The translations under genes and the position numbers were made by a program. Of a DNA stretch of 64,000 nucleotides, positions 36,432 through 45,972 are shown one piece after another. The notes under the pieces are model-generated. The model worked only from the letters and a program-made list of their open reading frames with translations, did not search any database and had not been told where the DNA came from. Within the stretch, counting starts at the first letter, position 1. The number at the start of each line of letters is the position of its first letter. The stretch lies in assembly GCA_963781895.1 (NCBI GenBank), contig CAWAIM010000036.1, positions 62,001 to 126,000 on the forward strand. Direction: 5' to 3'. Origin of the DNA: Roseiarcus sp963781895 (GTDB lineage Bacteria; Pseudomonadota; Alphaproteobacteria; Rhizobiales; Beijerinckiaceae).

Positions 36432-37908
36432 GTGCCGTTGCGACAGAACTCGAGGCGGCTGGTCGGCCAGCCGCGCCTCCACGATTTTATCAGCAAATTC
36501 AAGGCGTTCGTTTTGTCGGCCAGCCAAAGATTTGGTTTTTCAACAGCCCGGAGCGAACACCAATTCTTGGCGCGCGGCCGTCTATCCCAAGGGACGCTCG
36601 GCAAACCATTCCGAGCGCTTTTGGCGACAGCTTCCTCTGGCGGCGCCATTGCAGCCGTCAGGAACCTTGCGTCAAACGGAATCGAAACCCGCATAATCTC
36701 GAGTCAACGCGTTTTTTCCGCGGCTGCGTGGTCACGCGGTTCTTCCGAGACATATTCGGCGCCGCCCGAAAGCGAAGGCCGCCAGTTTCTCGAGCGGCTG
36801 CTCGCAATCGGGGCCGCCAACCCGGGTCAAATCCTGTTGCCGACATCGGATCAGACGGCTTGGCTGTATACCGACAACGCGGCCTCCCTCAAAACGCTCT
36901 TTCACATCAATCAGCCGTCGATTGAATGCATGCGAAGCATTCTTGACAAGAAGCGCTTTTCGGACGCAGCGGCAAGGGCTGGGCTTCATGTATTGCCAAG
37001 TTGGGATCCGCTGACGCTTGACGATGTTGTCGCCCTGGCGCCCGATTTGCCTTACCCGATCGTCATAAAGCCTCGTACCCATGTCGACCGCCGCATGAAT
37101 AACAAGGGGCTCATCGTCCATTCCGCCGGCGATTTGCCGCAATTTTATCGGCGATTTGTTGATCGAGAGCGGGACATGGTCGTCAATGACCGATTTTCTC
37201 CTGACGCTCGCCGGCCATTGCTGCAACAATTCGTGAGCGCGGGGGCGGAGGGCATCGTATCGATAACCGGGTTTGCTGATCGAACCGGGGAACTGTTCGT
37301 CACCCGCAGATCAACCAAGGTATTTCAGCGGCTTGGACCCTTGGGCGTTGGCGTGTGCTTCGAAGCGCTGCCCGCTGACCCGGAGCTTTCAAACGCGGTT
37401 TATAAGCTTTGTCGCGAGTTGAATTACTTCGGGATGTTCGAGGTCGAATTCATCCGGTTCAAGGGACATTGGGCTGCGATCGACTTCAATCCGCGCATGT
37501 TCAGTCAAATCGGGTTGGACATTCGCCGTGGAATGCCGCTTCCGCTTTTGGCCTGCCTCGACGCCGCGGGCGACACGGCCGCCCTCGAGGGACGCCGTCA
37601 AGAAGGCGAACGAGGAGGATGTAAGTCTGCGAACGGTGTTCTTTGACCGCTTCACCCTGCGCGCGATACTGCTCGCGCAGACTCTGACCGGACGCATATC
37701 TTCGGCGGATCGCGCTTATTGGCGAACCTGGACGAAGCGGCATGCCGCCAACGCCGTCGATTTCGCGGCGGCCGCCGACGATCCCATGCCCGGGATCGTT
37801 CATATGCTCTCGGAGGCCTATCTGGGCGTCAAGGCAGTTCCCCGATTCCTGCGTTCGGCCCGGCGCGCCCCGGCTTTATCGCATGATTGCGCCAAGGCGT
37901 TGATGTGA
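36432..37908 (+). CDS. ATP-grasp carboxylate-amine ligase (one apparent frameshift)
   Basis: About 490 residues when read across a break in the GGG at 37589-37591; removing one G joins DTAALE to DAVKKANEEDVSLRTVFFDR, and the frame then runs to TGA 37908. The recognisable part starts near 36621 with LLATASSGGAIAAVRNLASNG, so the true start may be a TTG there rather than GTG 36432. ATP-grasp features are PYPIVIKPRTHV (nucleotide lysine), LLQQFVSAGAEG and the metal-binding FEVEFIRF and AAIDFNPRMF. The C-terminal 110 residues are helical. Such enzymes join a carboxylate to an amine or thiol through an acyl phosphate. The GTG of the flavoprotein overlaps its stop. Substrate unknown. Confidence 0.75.
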
Positions 37909-39107
37909 CGAGGGGCGGCATAGCGATTGTCGGCGCCGGACCCTATGGGCTTTCCCTGGCCGCCCATCTTGCGGCGCGGAACATCAAGCATCGAATTTTC
38001 GGTCCGCCGATGCAGTTCTGGTCGCAGATCGCGGCGGCGGGCGGCGAGCGTTATCTCAAATCCTACTGTTTTGGCACGAATATCTCCACGCCGGCGCCCG
38101 GTTATTCCTTCGCCGACTACAGCGCGCCGCGGGGGCTCGAGACGTTCGAGCCCTGCTCGATCGCCGATTTCGCCGCCTATGGGCTGTGGTTCCAACAAAA
38201 CAATGCGCCCTGGGTGGAGCCAGTCGAGGTCGCGAAAGTTGATCGAAAGCCCAATGGCTTCGCGATAACGCTCGACACCGGCGAGCGTTTCGCCGCCGAA
38301 CGCGTCGTGGTGGCGACTGGGTTGTCCTGCTTTGCGCACGTTCCTCGCGTTCTGGCGTCCCTGCCGCCTGCGCGGGTCACCCATACTTCGAGGATTGCCG
38401 AGTTCGCTTCCTTCAACGGACGCAGCGTCGCCGTGATCGGAGGCGGCCAATCGGCGCTCGAGGCGGCCGCCCTGCTGCGCGAAGCGGGCGCGCAGCCGCA
38501 ACTCCTGGTGCGCGAGAACGCCATTGCGTGGAATAGCCGCATTGCGAAGGAGCGCAACCTCTGGCGAAGGTTGCGCTCGCCTGTCTCGGGGCTTGGGACG
38601 GGGCCGAAAGCGTGGGCGCTCGCTCGTTTTCCGGGCGCGATGCATCGCATTCCGGAGGCGTTGCGAACCCGGTTCGTGAAGAGCCATTTGCCGGCCGAGG
38701 GCGCGTGGTGGCTACGCGCGCGAGTTGAAGACCGGCTGCCCATCTTCTTGGGAACTTCAGTCGTGGGGGCGGGCGAGGCGGGCGACCGGGTAGCGCTCAA
38801 GCTCCACATCGCCAAGGATGGAAGCGAGCGCAAGCTGATTGTCGATCATGTGATTGCAGGCAGCGGATATGTCATCGATGTCGATCGCCTCGACTTCCTC
38901 GCTCCCAAATTGCGCGGCGACATCGAGCGGCTCGAGGGGGCGCCAAAGCTCAGCGCGGCGTTCGAGTCGTCGGCGCCCGGACTGCACTTCATCGGGCCGG
39001 CTTCCGCGATGAGTTTCGGTCCGCTTTTCCGCTTTGTCGTGGGCGCCGAATACGCCGCGCGCGTCATTCTCGCGCATCTGGCGTCCGAAGCAACGTTGGG
39101 CATGTGA
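37905..39107 (+). CDS. FAD/NAD(P)-dependent oxidoreductase, N-hydroxylase/monooxygenase-like
   Basis: 400 residues. The N-terminal FAD-binding motif is IAIVGAGPYGLSLAAHL (about residues 6-22) and the NAD(P)H motif is VAVIGGGQSALEAAALL near 175. Intermediate VVVATGLSCFAHVP and C-terminal FIGPASAMSFGPLFRFVVG resemble ornithine/lysine N-monooxygenase-like or CzcO-type flavoproteins. The GTG at 37905 lies inside ATGTGA, so its first bases overlap the ATP-grasp stop; the next gene starts the same way. The middle gene of a coupled three-gene operon. A hydroxylation or oxidation of the ligated product is a reasonable guess; no substrate can be named. Confidence 0.75.
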   Translation: MTRGGIAIVGAGPYGLSLAAHLAARNIKHRIFGPPMQFWSQIAAAGGERYLKSYCFGTNISTPAPGYSFADYSAPRGLETFEPCSIADFAAYGLWFQQNNAPWVEPVEVAKVDRKPNGFAITLDTGERFAAERVVVATGLSCFAHVPRVLASLPPARVTHTSRIAEFASFNGRSVAVIGGGQSALEAAALLREAGAQPQLLVRENAIAWNSRIAKERNLWRRLRSPVSGLGTGPKAWALARFPGAMHRIPEALRTRFVKSHLPAEGAWWLRARVEDRLPIFLGTSVVGAGEAGDRVALKLHIAKDGSERKLIVDHVIAGSGYVIDVDRLDFLAPKLRGDIERLEGAPKLSAAFESSAPGLHFIGPASAMSFGPLFRFVVGAEYAARVILAHLASEATLGM

Positions 39108-39919
39108 CGGAATTGCCGCCTCGCGTTTTCTGTCTGCCCGGAGCTGGCGGTTGGTCTGATTGGTCGCTGTTCAAGGCCGGTTCCGAAGATTCGACCCGTT
39201 TCGAGACGATTGGATATCCGTGTTGGCGGCGCATTGTCGCCGACGGGTTTTCGGCGGAAGCGCTCATATCGGAATTCGCCGCGCAGATCATCGCAAAGGC
39301 GCCGGAAGGTCCCATCCACATCCTCGGATCTTCGATTGGCGGTCATTTCGGTTACGCCGTCGCGCTACGCCTTCAGTCGATTGGTCGGGAGATAGCCGGC
39401 TTCTGTGCGATAGATGCGTTCATGATCGCCGTGTCCGCGCCGAGGCCCGGTTGGAAGGGGCGTCATCTGGAAGAAGGATGGCGCCTTTTGCGCAAGGGGC
39501 GCCTCAACGACTTCGCGACGCTCTTGCGGTCCCTGTTTTGGCGCGCTCTCCTCAGATCGTTGGGGGATCGGCTGCCGGGATTGCTCAGCAGGCCCGGTCT
39601 TTCGAACCGTCTTCCCGTAATTTTCTCGCTTGCTCCCACCCTCGAACGAGAGATGAGCATGCGTCTCCTGATACGTGAGGCCGCGCCTTGGATCGCGTCG
39701 CTCGACCGCGAGCCTGTGGCGCTCGACGCGCCGGCGGCGCTTCTGCGGACACGGCTTACGTCCGGCGATGATCCGGCGTGGCGAAGACGATGCCCGAATA
39801 TCGAAATCGTCGAGATCGCTGGAGATCACAATACCTATTTTGAGCAGGAGAACGCCGGCTCGTTTCGCGAGGCTTTTTTCGCGGCGACGCGCGATTGGCG
39901 CCGCGACACGGGCAGATGA
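39104..39919 (+). CDS. Alpha/beta-hydrolase, thioesterase-like
   Basis: 271 residues. The opening PPRVFCLPGAGGWSDWSLF has the oxyanion-hole region of type II thioesterases, and the nucleophile elbow is GSSIGGHFG near residue 75. A helical lid follows (WRLLRKGRLNDFATLLRSLF). The last catalytic histidine is in EIAGDHNTYFEQEN. Thioesterase domains of this kind (EntF-like) cut acyl thioesters or condense acyl groups. The GTG start overlaps the flavoprotein stop by four bases. With the ATP-grasp ligase and flavoprotein it looks like a small biosynthetic cassette, although no carrier protein is adjacent. Specific function unknown. Confidence 0.75.
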   Translation: MTELPPRVFCLPGAGGWSDWSLFKAGSEDSTRFETIGYPCWRRIVADGFSAEALISEFAAQIIAKAPEGPIHILGSSIGGHFGYAVALRLQSIGREIAGFCAIDAFMIAVSAPRPGWKGRHLEEGWRLLRKGRLNDFATLLRSLFWRALLRSLGDRLPGLLSRPGLSNRLPVIFSLAPTLEREMSMRLLIREAAPWIASLDREPVALDAPAALLRTRLTSGDDPAWRRRCPNIEIVEIAGDHNTYFEQENAGSFREAFFAATRDWRRDTGR

Positions 39920-40141
39920 TGTGCGTGAGCACGTCGATATCGATCGGCTGCGCCGCCGACAAGGGAGCCGGGATTAATGCCTCGTCCGGGCGACGGGCGC
40001 CTTCCAAACGCGCCCTTCGCGTCCGCCCGAAAGCCGGCCGGTTCGGCGAGCAGTTTCGCTCACCGGGGAAATCCCCAGTCGCGGTCGGGCGTCGATCGAG
40101 GGCCCTCTAGCGCCGGACCGCACAGCGGCGCGCTGACCCGA

Positions 40142-40157
40142 AGCCGCCTTGGCGGCT
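40142..40157. terminator. Short hairpin between thioesterase gene and tRNA-Pro
   Basis: AGCCGCC and GGCGGCT are perfect inverted copies around TT. The hairpin lies 42 bases beyond the tRNA 3' end on its strand and 223 bases after the thioesterase gene. A T-rich stretch follows only 16 bases later on the plus strand, so terminator function is uncertain. Confidence 0.3.
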
Positions 40158-40198
40158 CAAAGACTTTCCGGATTTTTCTCTGAAGCCATCGTATCGAT

Positions 40199-40275
40199 TG
40201 GTCGGAGTGAGAGGATTCGAACCTCCGACCCCCTCGTCCCGAACGAGGTGCGCTACCAGGCTGCGCTACACTCCG
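40199..40275 (-). tRNA. tRNA-Pro (anticodon CGG)
   Basis: Read on the minus strand from 40275, the sequence folds into a complete cloverleaf of 77 bases. The acceptor CGGAGTG pairs with CACTCCG. The D arm contains AGCGCAGCCTGGTAGCGC. The anticodon stem CCTCG/CGAGG encloses loop TTCGGGA with anticodon CGG, and the T arm has GGTTCGAATCC. The discriminator is A and CCA is encoded. Intact stems and invariant bases make it a functional gene. Confidence 0.97.
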
Positions 40276-40511
40276 ACATCGCCGCGCGAAGCGGCTGGCG
40301 CGGTTTATAGGGGCGCCGGCCGCGCGGCGCAAGCGTCGCGAGCGAACGCCCGGAAACGGCCTGTTTCCTCTCCCAACAGCGGGAGAGGGAACACGTGGTT
40401 TCGCCTTGTCACGTCCTCCATGCGAGGGCTAGTCTTGGCCAGGGAGCGACGGAGCGGCGCCGCGAACGGCGGTCGGCGCGGGCTCCCGGAATTGCGACAC
40501 GTGGAGCGCTC

Positions 40512-41699
40512 ATGAGCTTTCGTCTCAAATCATTCGCTGTCGCCGCGGCGCTTCTCGCCTCGGCCGGGGCCGCCGCCGCGGACGATCTCAAGATCGCCCT
40601 GATCCGTGGCCTCACCGGTCCGCTGCAGGCCTACGCGAAACAGACCGAGACCGGCTTCATGCTCGGTCTCGAATACGCGACCAAAGGAACGATGGAGGTT
40701 GACGGGCGCAAGATCGTCGTCATCACCAAGGACGATCAGAGCAAGCCCGACCTCGCCAAGACGGCGCTGGCCGAGGCCTACGAGGACGACGGCGTCGATA
40801 TCGCGGTCGGCACCACGTCGTCGGCGGCCGCGCTGGCGATGCTGCCGGTCGCCGAGGAACACAAGAAGATCCTGGTGGTCGAGCCCGCGGTCGCGGACGA
40901 GATCACCGGCGCCAAGTGGAACCGCTACATCTTCCGCACCGCGCGCAACTCGTCGCAGGACGCGATTTCCAACGCGGTGGCGATCGGCAAGCCGGGCGAG
41001 CACGTGGGGACCTTGGCGCAGGATTACGCGTTCGGCCGCGACGGCGTCGCCGCGTTCAAGGAGGCGCTGGCCAAGACCGGGGCGAGCCTCGACGCCGAGG
41101 AATACGCGCCGATCAGCACGACCGACTTCACCGCTCCCGCGCAGCGCCTGTTCGACGCGCTGAAGGACAAGCCCGGCCGCAAGATCATCTGGATTATCTG
41201 GGCGGGCGGGGGCGATCCGCTCGACAAGCTCGCCGATCTCGATCCCGGCCGCTACGGCATCGAGCTTTCGACCGGCGGCAACATCCTGCCCGCGCTCGCG
41301 GCCTACAAGCGCTTTCCCGGCCTCGAGGGCGCGACCTACTATTACTATGGAATCCCCAAGAACCCGGTCAACGACTGGCTCGTGGCCGAGCATCAAAAGC
41401 GCTTCAATGCGCCGCCGGACTTCTTCACCGCCGGCGGCTTTGCCGCCGCGATGGCGGTCGTCACCGCGGTCGACAAGGCGAAGTCGACGGATACCGAGAA
41501 GCTGATCGGCGCGATGGAGGGCATGGAATTCGATACGCCCAAGGGCAAGATGATCTTCCGCAAGGAGGACCATCAGGCGCTGCAGTCGATGTACGCCTTC
41601 AAGATCAAGGTTGATCCGAACGTCGCCTGGGGGATCCCCGAGCTCACGCGCGAATTGACGATCAAGGACATGGACATTCCGATCCGCAACAAGCGATGA
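40512..41699 (+). CDS. Branched-chain amino-acid type ABC transporter substrate-binding protein
   Basis: 395 residues. ATG 40512 (MSFRLKSFAVAAALLASAG) begins a signal peptide ending AAAADD; GGAG lies upstream. The mature protein has the type I LivK-like fold: LKIALIRGLTGPLQAYAKQT, DDQSKPDLAKTALAEAYED, VGTTSSAAALAMLPVAEE and QDYAFGRDGVAAFKEAL. The last part contains FDTPKGKMIFRKEDHQALQSMY, usual for these proteins. The ligand may be an amino acid, amide or aromatic acid; nothing decides it. It is followed by a TMEM175-like gene and then livG, livF, livH and livM in one operon. Confidence 0.88.
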   Translation: MSFRLKSFAVAAALLASAGAAAADDLKIALIRGLTGPLQAYAKQTETGFMLGLEYATKGTMEVDGRKIVVITKDDQSKPDLAKTALAEAYEDDGVDIAVGTTSSAAALAMLPVAEEHKKILVVEPAVADEITGAKWNRYIFRTARNSSQDAISNAVAIGKPGEHVGTLAQDYAFGRDGVAAFKEALAKTGASLDAEEYAPISTTDFTAPAQRLFDALKDKPGRKIIWIIWAGGGDPLDKLADLDPGRYGIELSTGGNILPALAAYKRFPGLEGATYYYYGIPKNPVNDWLVAEHQKRFNAPPDFFTAGGFAAAMAVVTAVDKAKSTDTEKLIGAMEGMEFDTPKGKMIFRKEDHQALQSMYAFKIKVDPNVAWGIPELTRELTIKDMDIPIRNKR

Positions 41700-41715
41700 C
41701 AGAAAGCCGACGGGC

Positions 41716-42324
41716 GTGCAGGAGTCTTTCGGCAGTTTCACCAAGGCGCGGCTGGAGGCGTTCTCGGATGGGGTCCTCGCGGTCATCATAACGATCATGG
41801 TGCTGGAGCTGAAGGCGCCGGAAACCGCCGAGCCGGCGGCGCTCCTCGGTCTCTGGCCCAACGTGGCGATCTATCTCGTCAGCTTCGTGTTCCTCGCGAT
41901 CTATTGGATCAATCACCACGCCCTGCTGAGCGGGATCGAACGCACCACGTCGGCCCAGATCTGGGCTAACAACGGCTTGCTGTTCTTTCTGTCACTGATC
42001 CCGTTCGCAACCGCCTACGTCGGCAATACCGGCTTTGCGCCGCTGCCGACCGCGGTCTACGCGGGGCTTCAGCTCGCATGCGGGGCGGCCTTTTTCCTGG
42101 TCATGACGACCATCGTCGCGGAGCGCGCGGACGATCCGGCCTTCATCGAGGAGACGCGCGCGCACCGCCGCAAGAACATCTTCGCCGTCGCCGCCTATTG
42201 CGCCGCGGTCCTGGTCGCCGCGTTCAGTCCGTTCGCGACGATTGCGATCCTCATCGCCGTCGCGCTTTCCTACCTCACGCCGACCTTCATGGCGCACCAG
42301 GGCCGGCGGAGGCGCCGCCAATGA
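41716..42324 (+). CDS. TMEM175/DUF1211-family membrane protein
   Basis: 202 residues with the family signature RLEAFSDGVLAVIITIMVLE at residues 11-30 and further helices (VAIYLVSFVFLAIYWINHHA, LQLACGAAFFLVMTTIV, ILIAVALSYLTPTFM). Bacterial members form potassium-permeable channels as tetramers of one unit of this kind. The GTG start lies 16 bases after the binding-protein stop. The last codon overlaps the livG start (ATGA), so it is translationally embedded in an amino-acid transporter operon. The arrangement is unusual; whether the channel modulates transport or is a passenger cannot be told. Confidence 0.82.
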   Translation: MQESFGSFTKARLEAFSDGVLAVIITIMVLELKAPETAEPAALLGLWPNVAIYLVSFVFLAIYWINHHALLSGIERTTSAQIWANNGLLFFLSLIPFATAYVGNTGFAPLPTAVYAGLQLACGAAFFLVMTTIVAERADDPAFIEETRAHRRKNIFAVAAYCAAVLVAAFSPFATIAILIAVALSYLTPTFMAHQGRRRRRQ

Positions 42325-43087
42325 CCCCCTCGCTCGAAACGCGCGGTCTCACCATCCGCTTCGGCGGCCATGTCGCGGTCGATCACGTCTCCTGCGCCTT
42401 TTATCCCGGCGAGCTCACCGCCATCGTCGGGCCGAACGGCGCCGGCAAGACCACCTATTTCAACCTGATGTCGGGCCAGCTTCGGGCCACGGACGGCGCG
42501 GTCATGATCGAGGGCGACGACGTGACGAGGCTCGGTTCGGCGCAGCGTACGCGGCTCGGCGTCGGCAGAGCGTTTCAGCTCACCAACCTCTTTCCGCGCC
42601 TCAGCGTCGCCGAAAACGTGCGGCTCGCCGACGCAGGCGCGCGTCCGGCGTCCATTACGACATGCGCCGGCCTTGGCGCGCGCGCGGCGATCTGATCGAG
42701 CGCGCCGAATCCGTGCTCGAATCGGTCGGCCTCATCGCCAAACGCGACGCGCTCGCTTCGGCCTTGCCGCACGGGGACCAGCGCAAACTCGAAGTGGCGA
42801 TGATGATGGCGCTCGAGCCGAAGATCTTCATGTTCGACGAGCCGACCGCGGGCATGAGCGTCGACGAGGTCCCGGTGGTGCTCGATCTCATCGCGCGGCT
42901 GAAGACCGACCGGACGAAGACCATCCTGCTGGTCGAGCACAAGATGGACGTGGTGCGCTCGCTCGCCGACCGCATCATCGTCTTGACCAACGGCCAGCTG
43001 GCGGCGGACGGCGAGCCCGCGGCGGTGATCGCGTCGCCGGTCGTGCAGGAAGCCTATCTCGGCGTCAGTCCGGAAGCGGCGGCATGA
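42321..43087 (+). CDS. livG: Branched-chain amino-acid ABC transporter ATP-binding protein LivG-type (one apparent frameshift)
   Basis: About 255 residues when joined. The first frame begins MTPSLETRGLTIRFGGHVAV and holds Walker A GPNGAGKTTYF and the Q-loop FQLTNLFPRLSVAENVRL. Near 42640 the frame is lost by one missing base. The other frame resumes SGVHYDMRRPWRARGDLI and includes the signature region LPHGDQRKLEVAMMMAL, Walker B IFMFDEPTAGMS and the H-loop LVEHKMDVV. Signature LPHGDQ instead of LSYGEQ is common in this subgroup. The start overlaps the TMEM175 gene and the end overlaps livF. It energises import with LivF. Confidence 0.87.
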
Positions 43088-43806
43088 GCGCGGCCCTGAC
43101 CCTGGAGGGCGTGCACACCCATATCGGCCGCTATCACATCTTGCAGGGCGTCGATTTCGACGCGCCCGCCGCCCGCACGACCATGCTGCTCGGCCGCAAC
43201 GGCGCCGGCAAGACCACCGCGTTGCGCACCGTCATGGGCCTGTGGCGCGCCTCCAGGGGGCGCATCGCGCTGGGCGAAACGCCCTTGCAGAACATGACGG
43301 CGAGCGATGTCGCGCGCCTCGGCGTCGGCTACGCGCCGGAGACGATGGCGGTGTTCTCCGATCTTTCCGTCAAGGAGAATCTCGTCCTCGGGGCGCGCTC
43401 CGGGCCGCTGGACAGCGCGCGCCTCGACTGGATTTTCGGCTTCTTCCCCGCTTTACGCAAATTCTGGCTGTCGCGCGCCGGCTCGCTGTCGGGCGGCCAG
43501 AAGCAGATGCTGTCGATCGCCCGCGCGATCGTCGAACCGCGCGAGTTGCTGCTGATCGACGAGCCGACCAAGGGCCTCGCGCCCGCGATCGTCGGCTCGC
43601 TCATCGCCTGCCTCAAGGAGATCAAGGCGACGGGGGTCACGATCCTGCTCGTCGAGCAGAATTTCCGCGTCGCGCGCGAAGTCGGCGACGCAGTTCGCGT
43701 GATGGACAACGGCCGCATCGTGCATCGCGGCGCAATGGCGGAACTGGCCGCCGACGAGGCGCTGCAGAACCGCCTTCTCGGCCTCAGCCTGGATTCGCAC
43801 CAGTGA
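43084..43806 (+). CDS. livF: Branched-chain amino-acid ABC transporter ATP-binding protein LivF-type
   Basis: 240 residues. Walker A LLGRNGAGKTTALR near residue 36, Q-loop region YAPETMAVFSDLSVKENL, signature LSGGQKQMLSIARAI, Walker B LLLIDEPTKGLAP and switch histidine region LLVEQNFRVAREV (an asparagine or glutamine at the usual histidine position, as in many LivF). Length matches the family. The start overlaps livG and the stop overlaps livH by four bases. Second ATPase of the transporter. Confidence 0.9.
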   Translation: MSAALTLEGVHTHIGRYHILQGVDFDAPAARTTMLLGRNGAGKTTALRTVMGLWRASRGRIALGETPLQNMTASDVARLGVGYAPETMAVFSDLSVKENLVLGARSGPLDSARLDWIFGFFPALRKFWLSRAGSLSGGQKQMLSIARAIVEPRELLLIDEPTKGLAPAIVGSLIACLKEIKATGVTILLVEQNFRVAREVGDAVRVMDNGRIVHRGAMAELAADEALQNRLLGLSLDSHQ

Positions 43807-44813
43807 GCGCGCTCGACGCCGGCGCCGCGCTGCCGCGACGAAGGATTGACGTTGTGCCGGCGCTGACGCCGGTCATGGCGGCGCTGGTCGCCGCGCCGTT
43901 CATCGGCTCGCTGTCCACGTTCGTGACCTTGAGCGCGGCCGGGTTGGCGATGGGCATGATGATCTTCACCATGGCGTCGGGCCTCACTCTGGTGTTCGGC
44001 ATGATGGACGTGCTCAACTTCGGTCACGGCGCTTTCATCGCGCTCGGCGCCTATGTCGCGACCCTGGTGCTGTTGCCGCTCGCCGGCTGGTCGAGCGCGG
44101 ATTCGCTGGCGCTGAACCTCGCGGTGTTCGTCCTCGCCGCGCTCGCGGCCGCGCTGGCGTGCGGCGCCGTCGGCTGGGCGTTCGAACGGCTGATCGTCAA
44201 GCCGGTGTACGGCCAGCATCTCAGACAAATCCTGGCGACCATCGGCGGCGCGATCATCGCCGAGCAATTGCTCTATGCGCTGTTCGGCCCGGATCAGATC
44301 CCGCTCGCGATGCCGACCACGTTTCAAGGCTCGTTCGTGTTCGGCGAAGCGGCGATCGAAAAATATCGCGTGCTGGCGACGCTGATCGGCCTCGCGGTGT
44401 TCGGCGGGGAAACGCTGATCCTCAACCGCACCAAGATCGGCCTGCTCATCCGCGCCGGGGTCGAGAACCGCGAGATGGTCGAGGCGCTCGGTTATCGCGT
44501 CGATCGGCTGTTCGTCGGCGTTTTCATGGCCGGTTCGGCGCTGGCCGGCCTCGGCGGCGCGATGATGGCGCTCTATCGCGGCCAGGTTCATGGCTCCATC
44601 GGCGGCGAGTTCCTGGTGCTGTGCTTCATCGTCATCATCATCGGCGGCCTGGGGTCCGTCGGCGGATCGTTCGTCGGCGCGATTCTGGTGGCGCTGATCG
44701 CCAATTACGCGGGCTTTCTCGCGCCGAAACTCGCTCTGGTGTCGAACATTCTGGCGATGGTCGTGGTGCTGCTCTGGCGCCCGCGCGGGCTCTATCCGGT
44801 GAGCGGGCGATGA
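43803..44813 (+). CDS. livH: Branched-chain amino-acid ABC transporter permease LivH-type
   Basis: 336 residues with eight or more membrane helices. Conserved LivH parts are SGLTLVFGMMDVLNFGHGAF, QILATIGGAIIAEQLLYALF, RAGVENREMVEALGYRVDRL (the ATPase-contact loop) and IVIIIGGLGSVGGSFVGAIL. The GTG start overlaps the livF stop and the end overlaps livM. The N-terminus is about 25 residues longer than usual. It forms the inner-membrane channel with LivM. Confidence 0.9.
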   Translation: MSALDAGAALPRRRIDVVPALTPVMAALVAAPFIGSLSTFVTLSAAGLAMGMMIFTMASGLTLVFGMMDVLNFGHGAFIALGAYVATLVLLPLAGWSSADSLALNLAVFVLAALAAALACGAVGWAFERLIVKPVYGQHLRQILATIGGAIIAEQLLYALFGPDQIPLAMPTTFQGSFVFGEAAIEKYRVLATLIGLAVFGGETLILNRTKIGLLIRAGVENREMVEALGYRVDRLFVGVFMAGSALAGLGGAMMALYRGQVHGSIGGEFLVLCFIVIIIGGLGSVGGSFVGAILVALIANYAGFLAPKLALVSNILAMVVVLLWRPRGLYPVSGR

Positions 44814-45874
44814 GTCTGCTTTCCGGCGATCCGCCGCGCGGCCGGGCGCTGCAAATCCTGCTGATCCTCGTCATCGCCGCGCTGGCCCTGGCGCCGTTCC
44901 TGTTTCCCGGCGCCAAGGCGCTCAACGTCGCGGCCAAGACCTGCGTGATGATCCTGCTCGTCGCCTCCTACGACCTGCTTCTCGGCTATACGGGCATTGT
45001 CTCCTTCGCCCACGTGATGTTCTTCGGCGTCGGCGCCTATGGCGTCGGCCTTGCGCTTTACGGGCTGGGAGCAGGGTGGGGGGCGCTGGCGCTGGGGCTC
45101 GTCGCCGCCTCGGCGCTGTCGCTCGTTCTGGCGCTGGCGATCGGCCTGTTCTCGCTGCGCGTGCAGTCGATCTTCTTCGCCATGGTGACGCTGGCGGTCG
45201 CCTACGCTTTCAACGTGCTCGCGTCGCAATTGTCCTGGCTGACCGGCGGCGAGGACGGCCGCTCGTTCAAGGTTCCGGAGGCGTTGCAGCCCGGCTTCAG
45301 GCTGGTCCACGACAAGGTGTTCGGCGTCGCGATCAATGGCAAGATTCTGACCTATTATCTCATCCTCGCCGTCGTCGCGGTCGCGTTCCTGGCGCTGCTT
45401 CGGGTGGTGAATTCGCCGTTCGGACGCGTGCTGCAGGCGATCCGCGAAAATCCGTTTCGCGCCGAAGCGCTCGGTTATCGGATCGTGTTCCACCGGACGC
45501 TGGCGACCTGCATGTCCGCAGCCGGCGCGACGCTCGCCGGGGCTTTGAGCGCGCTGTGGCTGCGCTATGTCGGGCCCGACACGGCGCTGAGCTTTTCGAT
45601 CCAGGTCGACGTGCTGGTCATGGTCGTCGTCGGCGGCATGGGCTCGCTCTACGGCGCGATCATCGGCGCCTCTCTGTTCGTGTTCGCCGAGAACTATCTG
45701 CAGGACGTGATGGGCGCGCTGTCGCGTCTGGCCGCCGACGCGCGCCTGCCGCTGCTGCCGGCTCTGTTCCATCCCGACCGCTGGCTATTGTGGCTCGGCC
45801 TCGCCTTCGTGCTGGCCGTCTATTTTGTCCCGGCCGGAATCGTCGGCGCGCTGCGGCGCCACGGAAAAGGCTGA
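44810..45874 (+). CDS. livM: Branched-chain amino-acid ABC transporter permease LivM-type
   Basis: 354 residues, around ten hydrophobic helices. Typical LivM stretches are DLLLGYTGIVSFAHVMFFGV, SIFFAMVTLAVAYAFNVLAS, SPFGRVLQAIRENPFRAEAL (ATPase contact) and VVVGGMGSLYGAIIGASLFV. The start overlaps the livH stop. Last gene of the operon that begins with the binding protein at 40512. A gap of 98 bases follows before the next plus-strand gene. Confidence 0.9.
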   Translation: MSLLSGDPPRGRALQILLILVIAALALAPFLFPGAKALNVAAKTCVMILLVASYDLLLGYTGIVSFAHVMFFGVGAYGVGLALYGLGAGWGALALGLVAASALSLVLALAIGLFSLRVQSIFFAMVTLAVAYAFNVLASQLSWLTGGEDGRSFKVPEALQPGFRLVHDKVFGVAINGKILTYYLILAVVAVAFLALLRVVNSPFGRVLQAIRENPFRAEALGYRIVFHRTLATCMSAAGATLAGALSALWLRYVGPDTALSFSIQVDVLVMVVVGGMGSLYGAIIGASLFVFAENYLQDVMGALSRLAADARLPLLPALFHPDRWLLWLGLAFVLAVYFVPAGIVGALRRHGKG

Positions 45875-45972
45875 GCCGTGAGCGAGGGTGAGGCGGCGGC
45901 GCCGGCGGCTGGCGGTAGGAAAAGGCCGGGAGTCGCTTTTGCCGTCCGCCTCATGGTTCAAAGGAGGGATTC

